Assembly (NCBI RefSeq): GCF_026153295.1
Contig: NZ_CP110615.1
Location: forward strand, 2,666,001-2,730,000
DNA length: 64,000 nt
Source of the DNA: Rhodococcus antarcticus
GTDB taxonomy: Bacteria; Actinomycetota; Actinomycetes; Mycobacteriales; Mycobacteriaceae
Direction: 5' to 3'
The notes under the pieces were generated by a model. The model saw only the letters and a list, made by a program, of their open reading frames with translations. It had not been told where the DNA came from and made no database searches. This document shows, one piece after another, positions 10,010 to 18,211 of this stretch (the first letter of the stretch is position 1; each line of letters opens with the position of its first letter). The position numbers were made by a program, and so were the translations under genes.

Positions 10010-10183
10010 GGGGGTCCTGGCTCTGGCAGTGCCCGGGCAGGGGACGGAGCGTCGCTGTCACCGCGCGGGGGCGCGGGCAGGGTTCAGCGCAGAGGCGCGG
10101 AACCACGAGATGACGCACCCGGGACTTCCCCATCCCGGCTGACGGATCACGGCACGGTAACGGCCGGGCGTCCGTGGAGGCAA
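10010..10183 (-). promoter_or_regulatory. rpfB promoter and ~138-nt structured leader
   Basis: On the minus strand a plausible sigma-A promoter reads TTGCCT (10183-10178), 18 bp, TACCGT (10159-10154), placing the transcript start near 10147, about 138 nt before the GTG. The leader has a hairpin CCGGGA/TCCCGG around a GGGGAA loop, a GCGCTGAACCCTG stretch and a GC-rich stem near the start codon. The layout recalls the RNA switch described for rpfB of M. tuberculosis; GGGGAA and GAACCC also occur in ydaO (c-di-AMP) riboswitches, but the match is weak by eye. Confidence 0.5.
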
Positions 10184-10242
10184 GCGGCGGCACCCACCGC
10201 GAGAGCCTGGTCACCGTCCGCACCCCTCGCCCGACCGGGACG

Positions 10243-11070
10243 TCAGAGGCCGTAGACCCGCTCCGCGGTGGCCGTCGTTGCGGCCGCGAGCTCGGCCGGG
10301 TCCTGCCCGCGGAGCACGGCGAGGGCCCGAGCGGTCAGTGGCAGCAGGTAGGACTCGTTGGGCCGCCCCCGGTGCGGGTGCGGGGTGAGGAACGGCGCGT
10401 CGGTCTCCACCAGGAGCTGCTCGAGGGGCACCTGCAGCGCAGCCTCCTGCAGGTCACGGGCGTTGCGGAAGCTCACGGTGCCCGAGAAGCTCAGCACGTA
10501 GCCGGCGTCGACGCACTCGCGGGCCATGGCGGCGTCGCCGGAGAAGCAGTGGAACACCACCGTCTCCGGCGGGCCCTCCTCGCGCAGCACCCGGAGCACG
10601 TCGGCGTGGGCGTCGCGGTCGTGGATCATCACCGGCTTCCCCACCCGCTTGGCGAGGTCGAGGTGCCACCGGAAGGCCGCCTCCTGCGTGCCGACGTCCG
10701 CGCAGCCCTCGAGCCTGCCGGGCCAGTGGTGGTCCAGGCCGGTCTCCCCCACCGCGACCGTGCGCGGGTGGCGGGCCAGGGCCTCGAGCTCGGTGCGGGC
10801 CGCCTCGTCCAGGGTGTTCGCCCGGGTGGGGTGCAGCGCGGTGGCGGCCCACACCCTGGGGTCCGCCTCGGCCGCCGTGACCACCCAGCGCGCGCTCGCG
10901 AGGTCGTCGGCCACCGTGACCACCCGGCCGACGCCGACGGCCGCGGCCCGGTCCACGATCGCTCTCACCGAGGCGGCGTCCACGGCACCGCACGCGTCGA
11001 GGTGGGTGTGCGCGTCGACGAGCGGTCCCAGCGGCTCGGGGGCCGGCGGTGGTGCGCCCCGGTCGCTCAC
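10243..11070 (-). CDS. tatD: TatD-family metal-dependent deoxyribonuclease
   Basis: TatD proteins are amidohydrolase-fold, metal-dependent 3'-5' exonucleases acting on DNA/RNA in repair and turnover. The 275-residue protein has all metal ligands: 'VDAHTHLD' near the N-terminus, Glu in 'VAVGETGLDHHW', His in 'VMIHDRDAH', His in 'VVFHCFSGD' and Asp in 'LLVETDAPFLTP'. GTG 11070 is preferred to longer options because it follows GGGAG at six bases and begins just before the fold. It lies 13 bp downstream of metG and upstream of rpfB, the same order as in M. tuberculosis (Rv1007c-Rv1008-Rv1009 region), and is probably cotranscribed with metG. Confidence 0.94.
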   Translation of the reverse strand: MSDRGAPPPAPEPLGPLVDAHTHLDACGAVDAASVRAIVDRAAAVGVGRVVTVADDLASARWVVTAAEADPRVWAATALHPTRANTLDEAARTELEALARHPRTVAVGETGLDHHWPGRLEGCADVGTQEAAFRWHLDLAKRVGKPVMIHDRDAHADVLRVLREEGPPETVVFHCFSGDAAMARECVDAGYVLSFSGTVSFRNARDLQEAALQVPLEQLLVETDAPFLTPHPHRGRPNESYLLPLTARALAVLRGQDPAELAAATTATAERVYGL

Positions 11071-11083
11071 GCGTCGCTCCCGC

Positions 11084-12928
11084 TCACGCGTCCGCGGCGG
11101 TGATCGGCGCCCAGCTCGGGCCGGTCTCGCCCAGGGACGGCTCGAGCTTGGGGAACAGCGGGGTGGGCTTGTGCAGCACCGTCCCGGCCGCGATCGGGGT
11201 GCGACCCCAGCGGGCCTGCTCCGCCGCGTAGTCACCGGTGATGATCGGGTAGCTCTTGCCGCGCGCCGGCAGGCCCACCCCGGTCAGCAGGTCGGTGAGC
11301 GGGCTCGTGAGGTCGTCGGTGACCTCGCGGACCTCGGGCTGCGCGGCCCAGGTCCCGGTGCCGCCGAGGACGGTGTGCACCTGCTGGGCGGCGTGCGGCA
11401 GGAACGGGGTGAGCAGCGCGTTGGCGTCGCTGACCACCTGGAGCGCCGTGTGCAGGACGGTCGCCTGGCGGTCGACGTCGGTCTTGGCGAGCTTCCACGG
11501 TTCGGTGTCGGACAGGTAGCGGTTGGCCAGGGTCACCACGCGCATCGCCTCGCCGGCGGCCTGCTTGAAGCGGCTGCGCTGCAGGTGCGCCCCGACGGTG
11601 TCGAAGGCGGCCTCCGCGGCGCGCAGCAGCTCGACGTCGACGGCCTCCAGGGTGCCCGGCGTGGGGATCACACCGAAGCCCTTGTGCGCCATGGCTACCG
11701 AGCGGTTGACCAGGTTGCCCCACTCGTTGGCCAGCTCGAAGTTCGTGCGCCGGACGAACTCCTCCCAGGTGAAGTCCGTGTCCTGGCTCTCCGGGCCTGC
11801 GACCGCGATGAAGTACCGCAGCGCGTCGGCGCCGTACTCGCGGAGGAAGTCCCCGACGTAGATGACGGTGCCCCGGCTGGTGGAGAACTTCGCCCCGCTC
11901 ATGGTGAGGAACTCGCTGCTGACCACCTCGGTCGGCAGGTTCAGCACACCCAGCAGGCCGGGCGTCCCGCCGTGCACGCCGGACCCGTTGTGCCCCAGGA
12001 GCTCGGCCGGCCAGATCTGAGCGTGGAAGGTGATGTTGTCCTTGCCCATGAAGTAGTAGCTCAGCGCCTGCGGGTCGCACCACCACTCGCGCCACGCCTC
12101 CGGATCGCCGGAGCGGTGCGCCCACTCGATGCTCGCGGACAGGTACCCGATGACGGCGTCGAACCAGACGTAGAGCTTCTTGTCCGGGCGGTCGGCCCAC
12201 CCCTCGAGCGGGATGGGCACACCCCAGTCGATGTCCCGGCTCATCGCGCGCGGACGCAGGTCCGCGATGAGGTTGAGGCTGAACTTGAGCACGTTGGGCC
12301 GCCAGTCGGTGCGGCCCCTCAGCCAGTCGCCCAGGGCGTCGGCCAGCGCGGGCAGGTCGAGGAAGAAGTGCTCGGTCTCCACGAACACTGGGGTCTCACC
12401 GTTGATCTTGCTGCGGGGACGGATGAGGTCGGCCGGGTCGAGCTGGTTGCCGCAGTTGTCGCACTGGTCGCCGCGCGCGGGGTCGTAGCCGCAGATGGGG
12501 CAGGTCCCCTCGACGTAGCGGTCGGGCAGGGTGCGGCCGGTCGAGGGGCTGATCGCGCCGGTGGTGGTCCTCGGGACCAGGTAGCCGTTGCGGTGCAGCG
12601 CGCGGAACAGCTCCTGCACCACCGCGTAGTGGTTGCGGGTGGTGGTGCGCGTGAACAGGTCGTAGCTGAGCCCGAGTGACGCGAGGTCGTCGACGATGAC
12701 GCGGTTGTAGCGGTCGGCCAGCTCGGAGACACCCACTCCCTCCTTGTCCGCCTGGACCAGGAGGGGCGTGCCGTGCTCGTCGGTGCCGCTGACCATGAGC
12801 ACCCGGTTCCCGGCCATCCGCTGGTAGCGGGAGAACACGTCGGAGGGGACACCGAAGCCGGAGACGTGGCCGATGTGACGGGGGCCGTTGGCGTACGGCC
12901 AGGCGACGGCGGTGAGCACGGAGGACAT
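11084..12928 (-). CDS. metG: methionyl-tRNA synthetase
   Basis: Charges tRNA-Met in the cytoplasm. The class I signature is '[11 protein letters not shown]', the second signature is the KMSKS variant 'KFSTSRG', and a four-cysteine zinc knuckle '[17 protein letters not shown]' sits about residue 145. At 614 residues, this is the longer zinc-knuckle type and not the short (about 520-residue) form I recall for M. tuberculosis MetS at the equivalent place, so the enzyme may have been exchanged while the locus was kept. ATG 12928 has GGAG five bases upstream. It heads the minus-strand block followed by tatD after 13 bp. Confidence 0.96.
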   Translation of the reverse strand: MSSVLTAVAWPYANGPRHIGHVSGFGVPSDVFSRYQRMAGNRVLMVSGTDEHGTPLLVQADKEGVGVSELADRYNRVIVDDLASLGLSYDLFTRTTTRNHYAVVQELFRALHRNGYLVPRTTTGAISPSTGRTLPDRYVEGTCPICGYDPARGDQCDNCGNQLDPADLIRPRSKINGETPVFVETEHFFLDLPALADALGDWLRGRTDWRPNVLKFSLNLIADLRPRAMSRDIDWGVPIPLEGWADRPDKKLYVWFDAVIGYLSASIEWAHRSGDPEAWREWWCDPQALSYYFMGKDNITFHAQIWPAELLGHNGSGVHGGTPGLLGVLNLPTEVVSSEFLTMSGAKFSTSRGTVIYVGDFLREYGADALRYFIAVAGPESQDTDFTWEEFVRRTNFELANEWGNLVNRSVAMAHKGFGVIPTPGTLEAVDVELLRAAEAAFDTVGAHLQRSRFKQAAGEAMRVVTLANRYLSDTEPWKLAKTDVDRQATVLHTALQVVSDANALLTPFLPHAAQQVHTVLGGTGTWAAQPEVREVTDDLTSPLTDLLTGVGLPARGKSYPIITGDYAAEQARWGRTPIAAGTVLHKPTPLFPKLEPSLGETGPSWAPITAADA

Positions 12929-12938
12929 GCACTCCAGC

Positions 12939-13844
12939 CTATGGCCCCACCCTCGTGCGCCTCCCGGCTGCCGTCCGGGCCCGACCGAGGACGGCGACAG
13001 CACGGCTCGGCTCCCACGCCGCGACGTGCCAGTCCAGGACGAGCGCGGCCCAGCCCGCGAGCACGAGGTCGGCGCACAGCTGGTCGTCCCGACGGCGCTG
13101 CCACGGCAGCCGGTCCCCGACCAGGACGGCGAGCCGCTCAGCCGGGAACACGAGCGGCGCGACCACACCCGGTGCGACCTCGTGGTGCAGGTGCCACCCG
13201 CTGACCCCGGCCCGCCGCAGGACCCCGGCCAGCCGCTCGACGGGGAACCAGACCTGGCCCGGGTGCGGGCCGTCAGCGAGCAGCCGGAGCTGCTGGACCC
13301 CGGTGCTGCCCCGGCGGTCCCGGCCCGCCTGCGCCAGCTGCAGCGGGGTCAGGATCCCCGCCCGCCAGCACCGGTCCAGCAGAGCGCTCGCCTCGGCCAC
13401 CGGCACCGTGGCCAGGCAGTCCAGGGCGGTGCGCCGCCGGGTGGTGACCCTCATCCCGTGCACGTCGGTGACGTCGTCGTCCGCCAGGGCGCGCCGCCGG
13501 ACGAGCGCGCCGGGCACCGCGGGCGTCCGGCTCGCGGTGGTGGTCAGCTCGACGACCGCGGGGACCCGCACCCCCAGGCCCCACACCCCGGCTGCACTCG
13601 TGTGGGAGACCACCGATGCCGGGCCGGCCACCAGCAGGGCCGCCCAGAGAAGCCCGGCGTGGCCGAGCACGGTGGTCGAGGCCGCGAGGACACGGCCGTG
13701 CACCACCACCCAACTGCCGCGCTGGAGCCGGTGCGCGACCCCGCTGCGGCTGAAGCCTGCTCCGTGGGCCTGGGCCCGGCTGAAGACACCCCCCTGGGCA
13801 CGGGCGGTCTGGGCCAGCTCATGCTCGGCGTCCACGGTCGTCAC
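12939..13844 (-). CDS. AbiEi-type N-terminal domain protein, orphan
   Basis: A 301-residue protein with an N-terminal winged-helix region of the AbiEi antitoxin type (about 1-60, '[19 protein letters not shown]', '[11 protein letters not shown]') and a C-terminal region that may be a restriction-endonuclease-like fold, although no clear PD-ExK motif is visible. Such proteins are common in actinobacteria and their function is unknown. The start is GTG 13844, eight bases after a strong AGGAGG. No AbiEii nucleotidyltransferase toxin lies next to it, so a working type IV toxin-antitoxin pair is not supported. It ends ten bases upstream of metG on the same strand and could be cotranscribed with it. 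Confidence 0.75.
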   Translation of the reverse strand: MTTVDAEHELAQTARAQGGVFSRAQAHGAGFSRSGVAHRLQRGSWVVVHGRVLAASTTVLGHAGLLWAALLVAGPASVVSHTSAAGVWGLGVRVPAVVELTTTASRTPAVPGALVRRRALADDDVTDVHGMRVTTRRRTALDCLATVPVAEASALLDRCWRAGILTPLQLAQAGRDRRGSTGVQQLRLLADGPHPGQVWFPVERLAGVLRRAGVSGWHLHHEVAPGVVAPLVFPAERLAVLVGDRLPWQRRRDDQLCADLVLAGWAALVLDWHVAAWEPSRAVAVLGRARTAAGRRTRVGP

Positions 13845-13894
13845 TCCGTGAGCCTCCTGGTCGCCGGGCGCCGCGTGCGCTGCTCCTGCTACCC

Positions 13895-13923
13895 CTGTGG
13901 ACAGCTTGACGGCCTGTGGACAG
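13895..13923 (-). promoter_or_regulatory. pair of DnaA-box-like CTGTCCACAG sites
   Basis: CTGTGGACAG occurs at 13895-13904 and 13914-13923, 19 bp apart centre to centre, upstream of the AbiEi-like gene. The reverse complement CTGTCCACAG matches eight of nine bases of the actinobacterial DnaA box TTGTCCACA. Similar sites occur near 36295. A DnaA role is inference. Confidence 0.4.
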
Positions 13924-14080
13924 CTCCCGCTCTCCCGAGACAGCGGGAGCCCTGTCGTCGGCCGGGGCCTGGGGACAGCCGACCCGGGGCGGCTTCCTCC
14001 TGGAGAGGGTGATCTGGACGCCGTTCCGAGATCCGGGCACCTGCCGCGAGCCTGACGTGCAGATCGCGCCCCGATCACGG

Positions 14081-14144
14081 CAGCACCACCCCGGCTCAGC
14101 GTCCGCACCGGCTCAGCACCACCCCGGCTCAGCGTCCGCACCGG
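14081..14144 (+). repeat. 33-bp tandem duplication
   Basis: A 33-bp unit beginning CAGCACCACCCCGGCTCAGC is present at 14081-14113 and repeated at 14114-14144 (31 bases identical before it diverges). It lies in the spacer between the AbiEi-like gene and pabB. Confidence 0.9.
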
Positions 14145-14162
14145 GGTGATGACCTCCTGAGC

Positions 14163-14320
14163 GCTCTGAGATCGGGGCGCCAGACGCCCGCCCCATGTGC
14201 ACGACGCTCCCCGACCGCCCCCACCTGACCTGCTGTGACGGCGGTCGGGGAAGAAGTCGATGACCGGATCGGGGCGCTCGGCGCACGCCAGGCGGGTGCA
14301 TCCCGCCCCGATCTCAGAGC
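14163..14320 (+). repeat. nested inverted repeats, 17-bp outer and 12-bp inner arms
   Basis: GCTCTGAGATCGGGGCG at 14163-14179 is matched perfectly by its reverse complement at 14304-14320. Inside lies a second perfect 12-bp stem (14208-14219 with 14240-14251, 20-nt loop), plus small hairpins GGGCG/CGCCC and GGCGGG/CCCGCC next to the outer arms. The whole 158-bp block could fold as a multi-stem structure in RNA or as a cruciform. Confidence 0.85.
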
Positions 14321-14340
14321 ACGCTGGACAGCTGGACGCC

Positions 14341-14535
14341 ACGAGCGGCGCGGCGGGACGAGGGCGGGGACGGGTCGGGGCGGGACGGGGCGGGACGGGG
14401 ACGAGGACGGGGGCGGGGACGGGTCGGGGCAGGCACGGCGGGACGGGGATGGGGACGGGGACGGGTCGGGGCGGGGCGGGCGCGGCGGGACGATGGCGGG
14501 GACGGGACGAGGGCGGGCGCGGGAGCGGTGCGGGG
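14341..14535 (+). repeat. G-rich degenerate tandem tract before pabB
   Basis: About 190 bp made almost wholly of GGGACGGG, GGGGCGGG and similar octamers on the plus strand, ending some 15 bp before the pabB start. Runs of four G recur every few bases, so G-quadruplexes are plausible. The copies are irregular, as expected from slippage. Confidence 0.85.
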
Positions 14536-14550
14536 TGGGATCCTGGGCTC

Positions 14551-15798
14551 GTGCGGGTGGAGCGGCTCGGAGCAGGTGGAGCAGCGGCGGACGTCCTGCT
14601 CGGGCTGCACGAGCGGGCCCGTCGTCTGCGCCTCCCCCCTCCCGCCGCGCTGACGGGGCGCTGGTTCGGCTCCGCCGCGGTGCTCGCGCCCAGTCTCGAC
14701 GCACGTGCGGTCGATTCGATCCCCGAGGTCGCGACCTCGCCCGGTCCGGACGGCGCGGTGGGCGGCGGTTGGATCGGCTACCGGGGCTACCCCGACGGAG
14801 CGGGTGTGCTGCCCCCGGCGGCCGGCGGCTGGACCTCGAGCGTGCTGCGGCTGGACGTCGACGGGTGCTGGTGGTTCGAGAGCCTGCAGGACGGCGGCTG
14901 CCCCGCGGACCTCGCGTCCGCGGTGCGCACCGGCGGGCGCGCCCGGCCGTGGGAGGTGCAGTGGCGCACCCCGGACGAGGCCCAGCACCACGGAGCCGTC
15001 GAGCAGTGCCTCGCCGCGATCACCGACGGCGAGGTCTACCAGGCCTGCGTGTGCACCCGCTTCGTCGGCCGGCTCAGCGGCGATCCGGTCCAGCTGTTCA
15101 CCGACGGCGTCCGCTCGACCGGCCCGGCCCGAGCCGCGTTCGTGGCGGGCTCGTGGGGCGCGGTGGCCTCGCTGTCCCCAGAGCTGTTCCTCGCCCGTCA
15201 CGGCCGCGCGGTGCGCTCGAGCCCGATCAAGGGAACCCTGCCGATCGGGCAGGACCCGGCCCTGCTGCGGTCCTCGGCCAAGGACGTGGCCGAGAACGTG
15301 ATGATCGTCGACCTCGTGCGCAACGACCTCGGGCGGGTGTGCGTGCCCGGATCCATCACCGTGCCCGAGCTGCTGGCGGTGCAGCCCGCCCCCGCCGTGT
15401 GGCACCTGGTGTCGACGGTGACCGGCCTGCTGCGGGTGGGCACCTCCGACGCCGAGCTGGTGGAGGCGCTGTTCCCGCCGGCATCGGTCACCGGCACCCC
15501 GAAGCTGCGGGCCCGGACCCTGCTCGCCGGGTGGGAGGCCCAGCCGCGAGGGGCGTACTGCGGGGCGGTGGGGATGGTCTCGCCGTGGGCCGGCCTCGAG
15601 CTCAACGTGGCCATCCGGACCGTCGAGGTCGATCCCGAGGGGCGGGTGGAGCTGGGCGTGGGGGGCGGCATCACCTCCGACTCGGACCCGACCGCCGAGT
15701 GGCGGGAGTGCCTGGCCAAGGCTTCGGCGGTGACCGGGCTGCGCAGCTCGGCGGCGGCGGGACCCGCCTACCCGCGGGCGGCGAGCACGGCCTCGTAG
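14551..15798 (+). CDS. pabB: aminodeoxychorismate synthase component I
   Basis: PabB aminates chorismate to 4-amino-4-deoxychorismate, the first step to para-aminobenzoate and folate. The 415-residue chain has the chorismate-binding core: 'SSPIKGTLPIG', 'NVMIVDLVRNDLGRVC', 'FPPASVTGTPK' and 'GAYCGAVGMVSP'. GTG 14551 is chosen because it opens the conserved fold; the frame stays open to 14260 but that extension is translated G-rich repeat with glycine/arginine-only composition. No glutaminase partner (pabA) is adjacent, so it must be encoded elsewhere. Its last 31 bp overlap the end of the convergent rsmI gene. Confidence 0.92.
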   Translation: MRVERLGAGGAAADVLLGLHERARRLRLPPPAALTGRWFGSAAVLAPSLDARAVDSIPEVATSPGPDGAVGGGWIGYRGYPDGAGVLPPAAGGWTSSVLRLDVDGCWWFESLQDGGCPADLASAVRTGGRARPWEVQWRTPDEAQHHGAVEQCLAAITDGEVYQACVCTRFVGRLSGDPVQLFTDGVRSTGPARAAFVAGSWGAVASLSPELFLARHGRAVRSSPIKGTLPIGQDPALLRSSAKDVAENVMIVDLVRNDLGRVCVPGSITVPELLAVQPAPAVWHLVSTVTGLLRVGTSDAELVEALFPPASVTGTPKLRARTLLAGWEAQPRGAYCGAVGMVSPWAGLELNVAIRTVEVDPEGRVELGVGGGITSDSDPTAEWRECLAKASAVTGLRSSAAAGPAYPRAASTAS

Positions 15799-16625
15799 AG
15801 CTCGTTGCGGGAGCTGCCGGCCGCGGTGGCCACCTGCCCGCAGGCGTCCTTCAGGCGCACACCCGTGGCGACGAGCTCTCGCACCCGGGCGACGAGCACC
15901 TCGGCCCCGGGGGGCGCCTGGGGCTCGGCACCGGCCAGCACCACGGTGATCTCGCCGCGGAGACCGTCGGCCGCCCAGGCCGCGAGCTCGGCCAGGGTGC
16001 CGCGGCGCACCTCCTCGTAGGTCTTGGTCAGCTCACGGCACACCGCCGCCCGGCGCTCACCGCCCAGGACGGCCACCGCGTCGTCGAGGCAGGCCGCGAT
16101 GCGGTGCGGGGCCTCGAAGAAGACGCAGGCCCGGCTCTCGTGCCGCAGCTGGGCCAACCAGGTCCGGCGCGCACCCGACTTGCGCGGCGGGAACCCGTCG
16201 AAGCAGAAGCGCTCGCAGGGGATGCCGCTCAGCGCCAGCGCCGTGGTCACGGCGGACGGCCCGGGCAGGCACGTCACGGCCAGGCCGGCGTCCACGCACG
16301 CGACCACGAGCCGGTACCCGGGGTCGCTCACCGAGGGCATGCCCGCGTCAGTCACCAGCAGCACCGTCGCCCCGGCCGCCACGTCCGCGACCAGGCCGGG
16401 GGCCCGCGCCACCTCCACCGCGTCGTAGAAGCTGACGACCCGACCGGTGATGGTCACCCCCAGCGAGCTGGCCAGCTGCTTGGTCCGCCGGGTGTCCTCG
16501 GCCGCGACGACATCGGCGGTGGCGAGGGCGGCGCGCAGACGGGCCGAGGCGTCCTCCACCTGGCCGAGCGGGGTGGCCGCCAGGACGAGGCGTCCCGAGC
16601 CCTCCGGATCCGACGCGCTGTTCAC
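15768..16625 (-). CDS. rsmI: 16S rRNA (cytidine-1402-2'-O)-methyltransferase
   Basis: RsmI 2'-O-methylates C1402 in the decoding centre using SAM; it belongs to the tetrapyrrole-methylase fold. The 285-residue protein shows 'LVLAATPLGQVEDAS', 'AEDTRRTKQL', 'LVTDAGMPSVSDPGYRLV', 'PGPSAVTTALALSGIP' and 'FDGFPPRK', all diagnostic. GTG 16625 is only 23 bp from the divergent pmt start. The C-terminus overlaps pabB by 31 bp tail to tail. The order pabB/rsmI/pmt matches Rv1005c-Rv1003-Rv1002c of M. tuberculosis. Confidence 0.95.
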   Translation of the reverse strand: MNSASDPEGSGRLVLAATPLGQVEDASARLRAALATADVVAAEDTRRTKQLASSLGVTITGRVVSFYDAVEVARAPGLVADVAAGATVLLVTDAGMPSVSDPGYRLVVACVDAGLAVTCLPGPSAVTTALALSGIPCERFCFDGFPPRKSGARRTWLAQLRHESRACVFFEAPHRIAACLDDAVAVLGGERRAAVCRELTKTYEEVRRGTLAELAAWAADGLRGEITVVLAGAEPQAPPGAEVLVARVRELVATGVRLKDACGQVATAAGSSRNELYEAVLAARG

Positions 16626-16648
16626 CCGGGTCAGCCTACGATCGCCGC
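16626..16648 (+). promoter_or_regulatory. 23-bp divergent promoter gap, leaderless -10 for pmt
   Basis: TACGAT at 16637-16642 lies six bases before the pmt GTG, and there is no Shine-Dalgarno sequence, so a leaderless pmt transcript is likely. The gap is too short to hold two full promoters; any -35 elements must lie inside the neighbouring genes. Confidence 0.6.
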
Positions 16649-18202
16649 GTGGCCCTGCTGACCCCCGACGCACCGGTGCGCGTCAGCACTCCCGCCGTCG
16701 CGAGTCCCGCTCCCTCCGCGCCGCACTGGGACGGGCCGCCGACCGACCGGCTCCGGGGCTGGGTCGTGACCGGTGTCATCACCCTCCTGGCCGCGATCAC
16801 CCGCTTCGCCCAGCTCGCCGTGCCGACCGACGGTGGCACCCCGGTCTTCGACGAGAAGCACTACGTCCCGCAGGCCGCGCAGGACCTCGCCAACGGTGGG
16901 CTGGAGGACAACCCCGCCTACGAGCTGGTGGTCCACCCGCCCGTCGGCAAGCAGATCATGGCGCTGGGCCAAGCCGTCTTCGGCTACGACGGGTTCGGCT
17001 GGCGGTTCCCGTCGGCGGTGCTCGGAGTGCTGATCGTGGCGATGCTGGTCCGCATCGTCCGGCGGATGACGCGCTCGACCCTCGTCGGCGGCATCGCCGG
17101 GGTGCTCGCACTGTGCGACGGGGTGCTCTTCGTCCAGTCGCGGCTGGGCATGCTGGACATCTTCCTGGCCTTCTTCGCGGTCGCGGCACTGGGCTGCCTG
17201 GTGGTCGACCGCGACCAGGTCCGGGCCCGGATGGCCGTCGTGGTCGCGGAGGGCCGTGTGCACACCACCGCGCTGGGCCCGCGGATGGGCGTGCGGTGGT
17301 GGCGGTTCGGGGCCGGGGTCATGCTCGGGCTCGCGTGTGGCACCAAGTGGTCGGGGGTCTACTTCCTGGCCGCGTTCGGGCTGCTCAGCGTCGGTCTCGA
17401 CCTGGCTGCCCGACGCAGCGCGGGTGTGCGGAGGCCGTGGCTGGGCACCCTGCGCCGCGACGTGGGGCCTGCGCTGTGGGCGCTCGTGGTCATCCCGGTC
17501 CTGCTGTACCTCGGCACCTTCTGGGCGTGGTTCGCGAGCGAGACGGGCGTCGACCGCTGGGCCGTCGGGCAGCAGGTCGGGCGCGAGGGGACCTGGTCGT
17601 TCATCCCCGGGCCGCTGCGCTCGCTCTGGTACTACAGCGCCCACGTGCTGAGCTTCCACGAGAGCCTGGTGACCCCGGCGACCCCGCACCCCTACGAGTC
17701 GAAGCCGTGGACGTGGCCGATGGGGCTGCGGCCGATGCTCTACTACTACGTCGACGCGGACACCGTGAAGGGGTGTGGCCAGGGTCGCTGCGTCAGCGCC
17801 GTGATGCTGGTGGGCACCCCCGCCATGTGGTGGCTGGCCTTCCCGGTGCTCGGCTGGGCGATCTGGCGGGCGGTCTTCCACCGCGACTGGCGCTACACCG
17901 TCGTGCTGGTGGCCTACGGCGCCGCGTTCCTGCCCTGGTTCACCAACCTCGACCGGCAGATGTACTTCTTCTACGCCACGGTGATGGCCCCGTTCCTCGT
18001 CATGGGGATAGCCCTGGTGCTCGGTGACGTGCTCGGACGGGCCAGAGCCGGGGTGGAGCGCCGCACCACCGGTCTGCTCGTCGTCTGCCTGTACCTGGGG
18101 CTGGTGGTGGCCAACTTCGCCTGGCTGTGGCCGATCCTCACGGGCGCACCGATCACCGAGGCGCACTGGCAGTCCGAGCTCTGGCTGCCCTCCTGGCGCT
18201 GA
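16649..18202 (+). CDS. pmt: polyprenyl-phosphate-mannose-protein mannosyltransferase
   Basis: A multi-spanning GT39 (C-type) enzyme that transfers mannose from polyprenyl-phosphomannose to Ser/Thr of exported proteins on the outer face of the membrane. The 517-residue chain has about ten hydrophobic segments and the catalytic loop 'PVFDEKHYVPQA' with the DE pair, plus 'NPAYELVVHPPVGKQIMALG' and 'DRQMYFFYATVMAPF'. It corresponds to Rv1002c, which mannosylates secreted antigens. GTG 16649 is preceded by a -10-like TACGAT and no ribosome binding site (leaderless). Substrates encoded here could include secreted proteins such as RpfB or PepD, but that is inference. Confidence 0.93.
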   Translation: MALLTPDAPVRVSTPAVASPAPSAPHWDGPPTDRLRGWVVTGVITLLAAITRFAQLAVPTDGGTPVFDEKHYVPQAAQDLANGGLEDNPAYELVVHPPVGKQIMALGQAVFGYDGFGWRFPSAVLGVLIVAMLVRIVRRMTRSTLVGGIAGVLALCDGVLFVQSRLGMLDIFLAFFAVAALGCLVVDRDQVRARMAVVVAEGRVHTTALGPRMGVRWWRFGAGVMLGLACGTKWSGVYFLAAFGLLSVGLDLAARRSAGVRRPWLGTLRRDVGPALWALVVIPVLLYLGTFWAWFASETGVDRWAVGQQVGREGTWSFIPGPLRSLWYYSAHVLSFHESLVTPATPHPYESKPWTWPMGLRPMLYYYVDADTVKGCGQGRCVSAVMLVGTPAMWWLAFPVLGWAIWRAVFHRDWRYTVVLVAYGAAFLPWFTNLDRQMYFFYATVMAPFLVMGIALVLGDVLGRARAGVERRTTGLLVVCLYLGLVVANFAWLWPILTGAPITEAHWQSELWLPSWR

Positions 18203-18211
18203 GCCCCGCTC

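Larger units (their letters stand above)
13845..14550 (+). other. 706-bp repeat-rich intergenic region before pabB
   Basis: No convincing gene lies in this divergent gap. Short frames here have arginine/proline-rich composition and no ribosome binding site. What it holds: a pair of DnaA-box-like CTGTGGACAG sites, a 33-bp tandem duplication, a nested inverted repeat with 17-bp perfect arms, several copies of GATCGGGGCG in both orientations (14067-14076, 14170-14179, 14267-14276, 14304-14313) and a 190-bp G-rich tract. These are listed separately. Confidence 0.8.

Noticed and set aside
12939-13844. A working type IV toxin-antitoxin system
   Set aside because: Only the AbiEi-type partner is present; no nucleotidyltransferase toxin is adjacent.
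13916-14149. A 77-codon plus-strand frame ending in HHPGSASAP repeats
   Set aside because: It merely translates the 33-bp tandem duplication, lacks a ribosome binding site and resembles no protein I know.
14260-14550. N-terminal extension of pabB through the G-rich tract
   Set aside because: The extension would be almost only Gly, Arg and Thr from repeat DNA; the family fold starts at GTG 14551.
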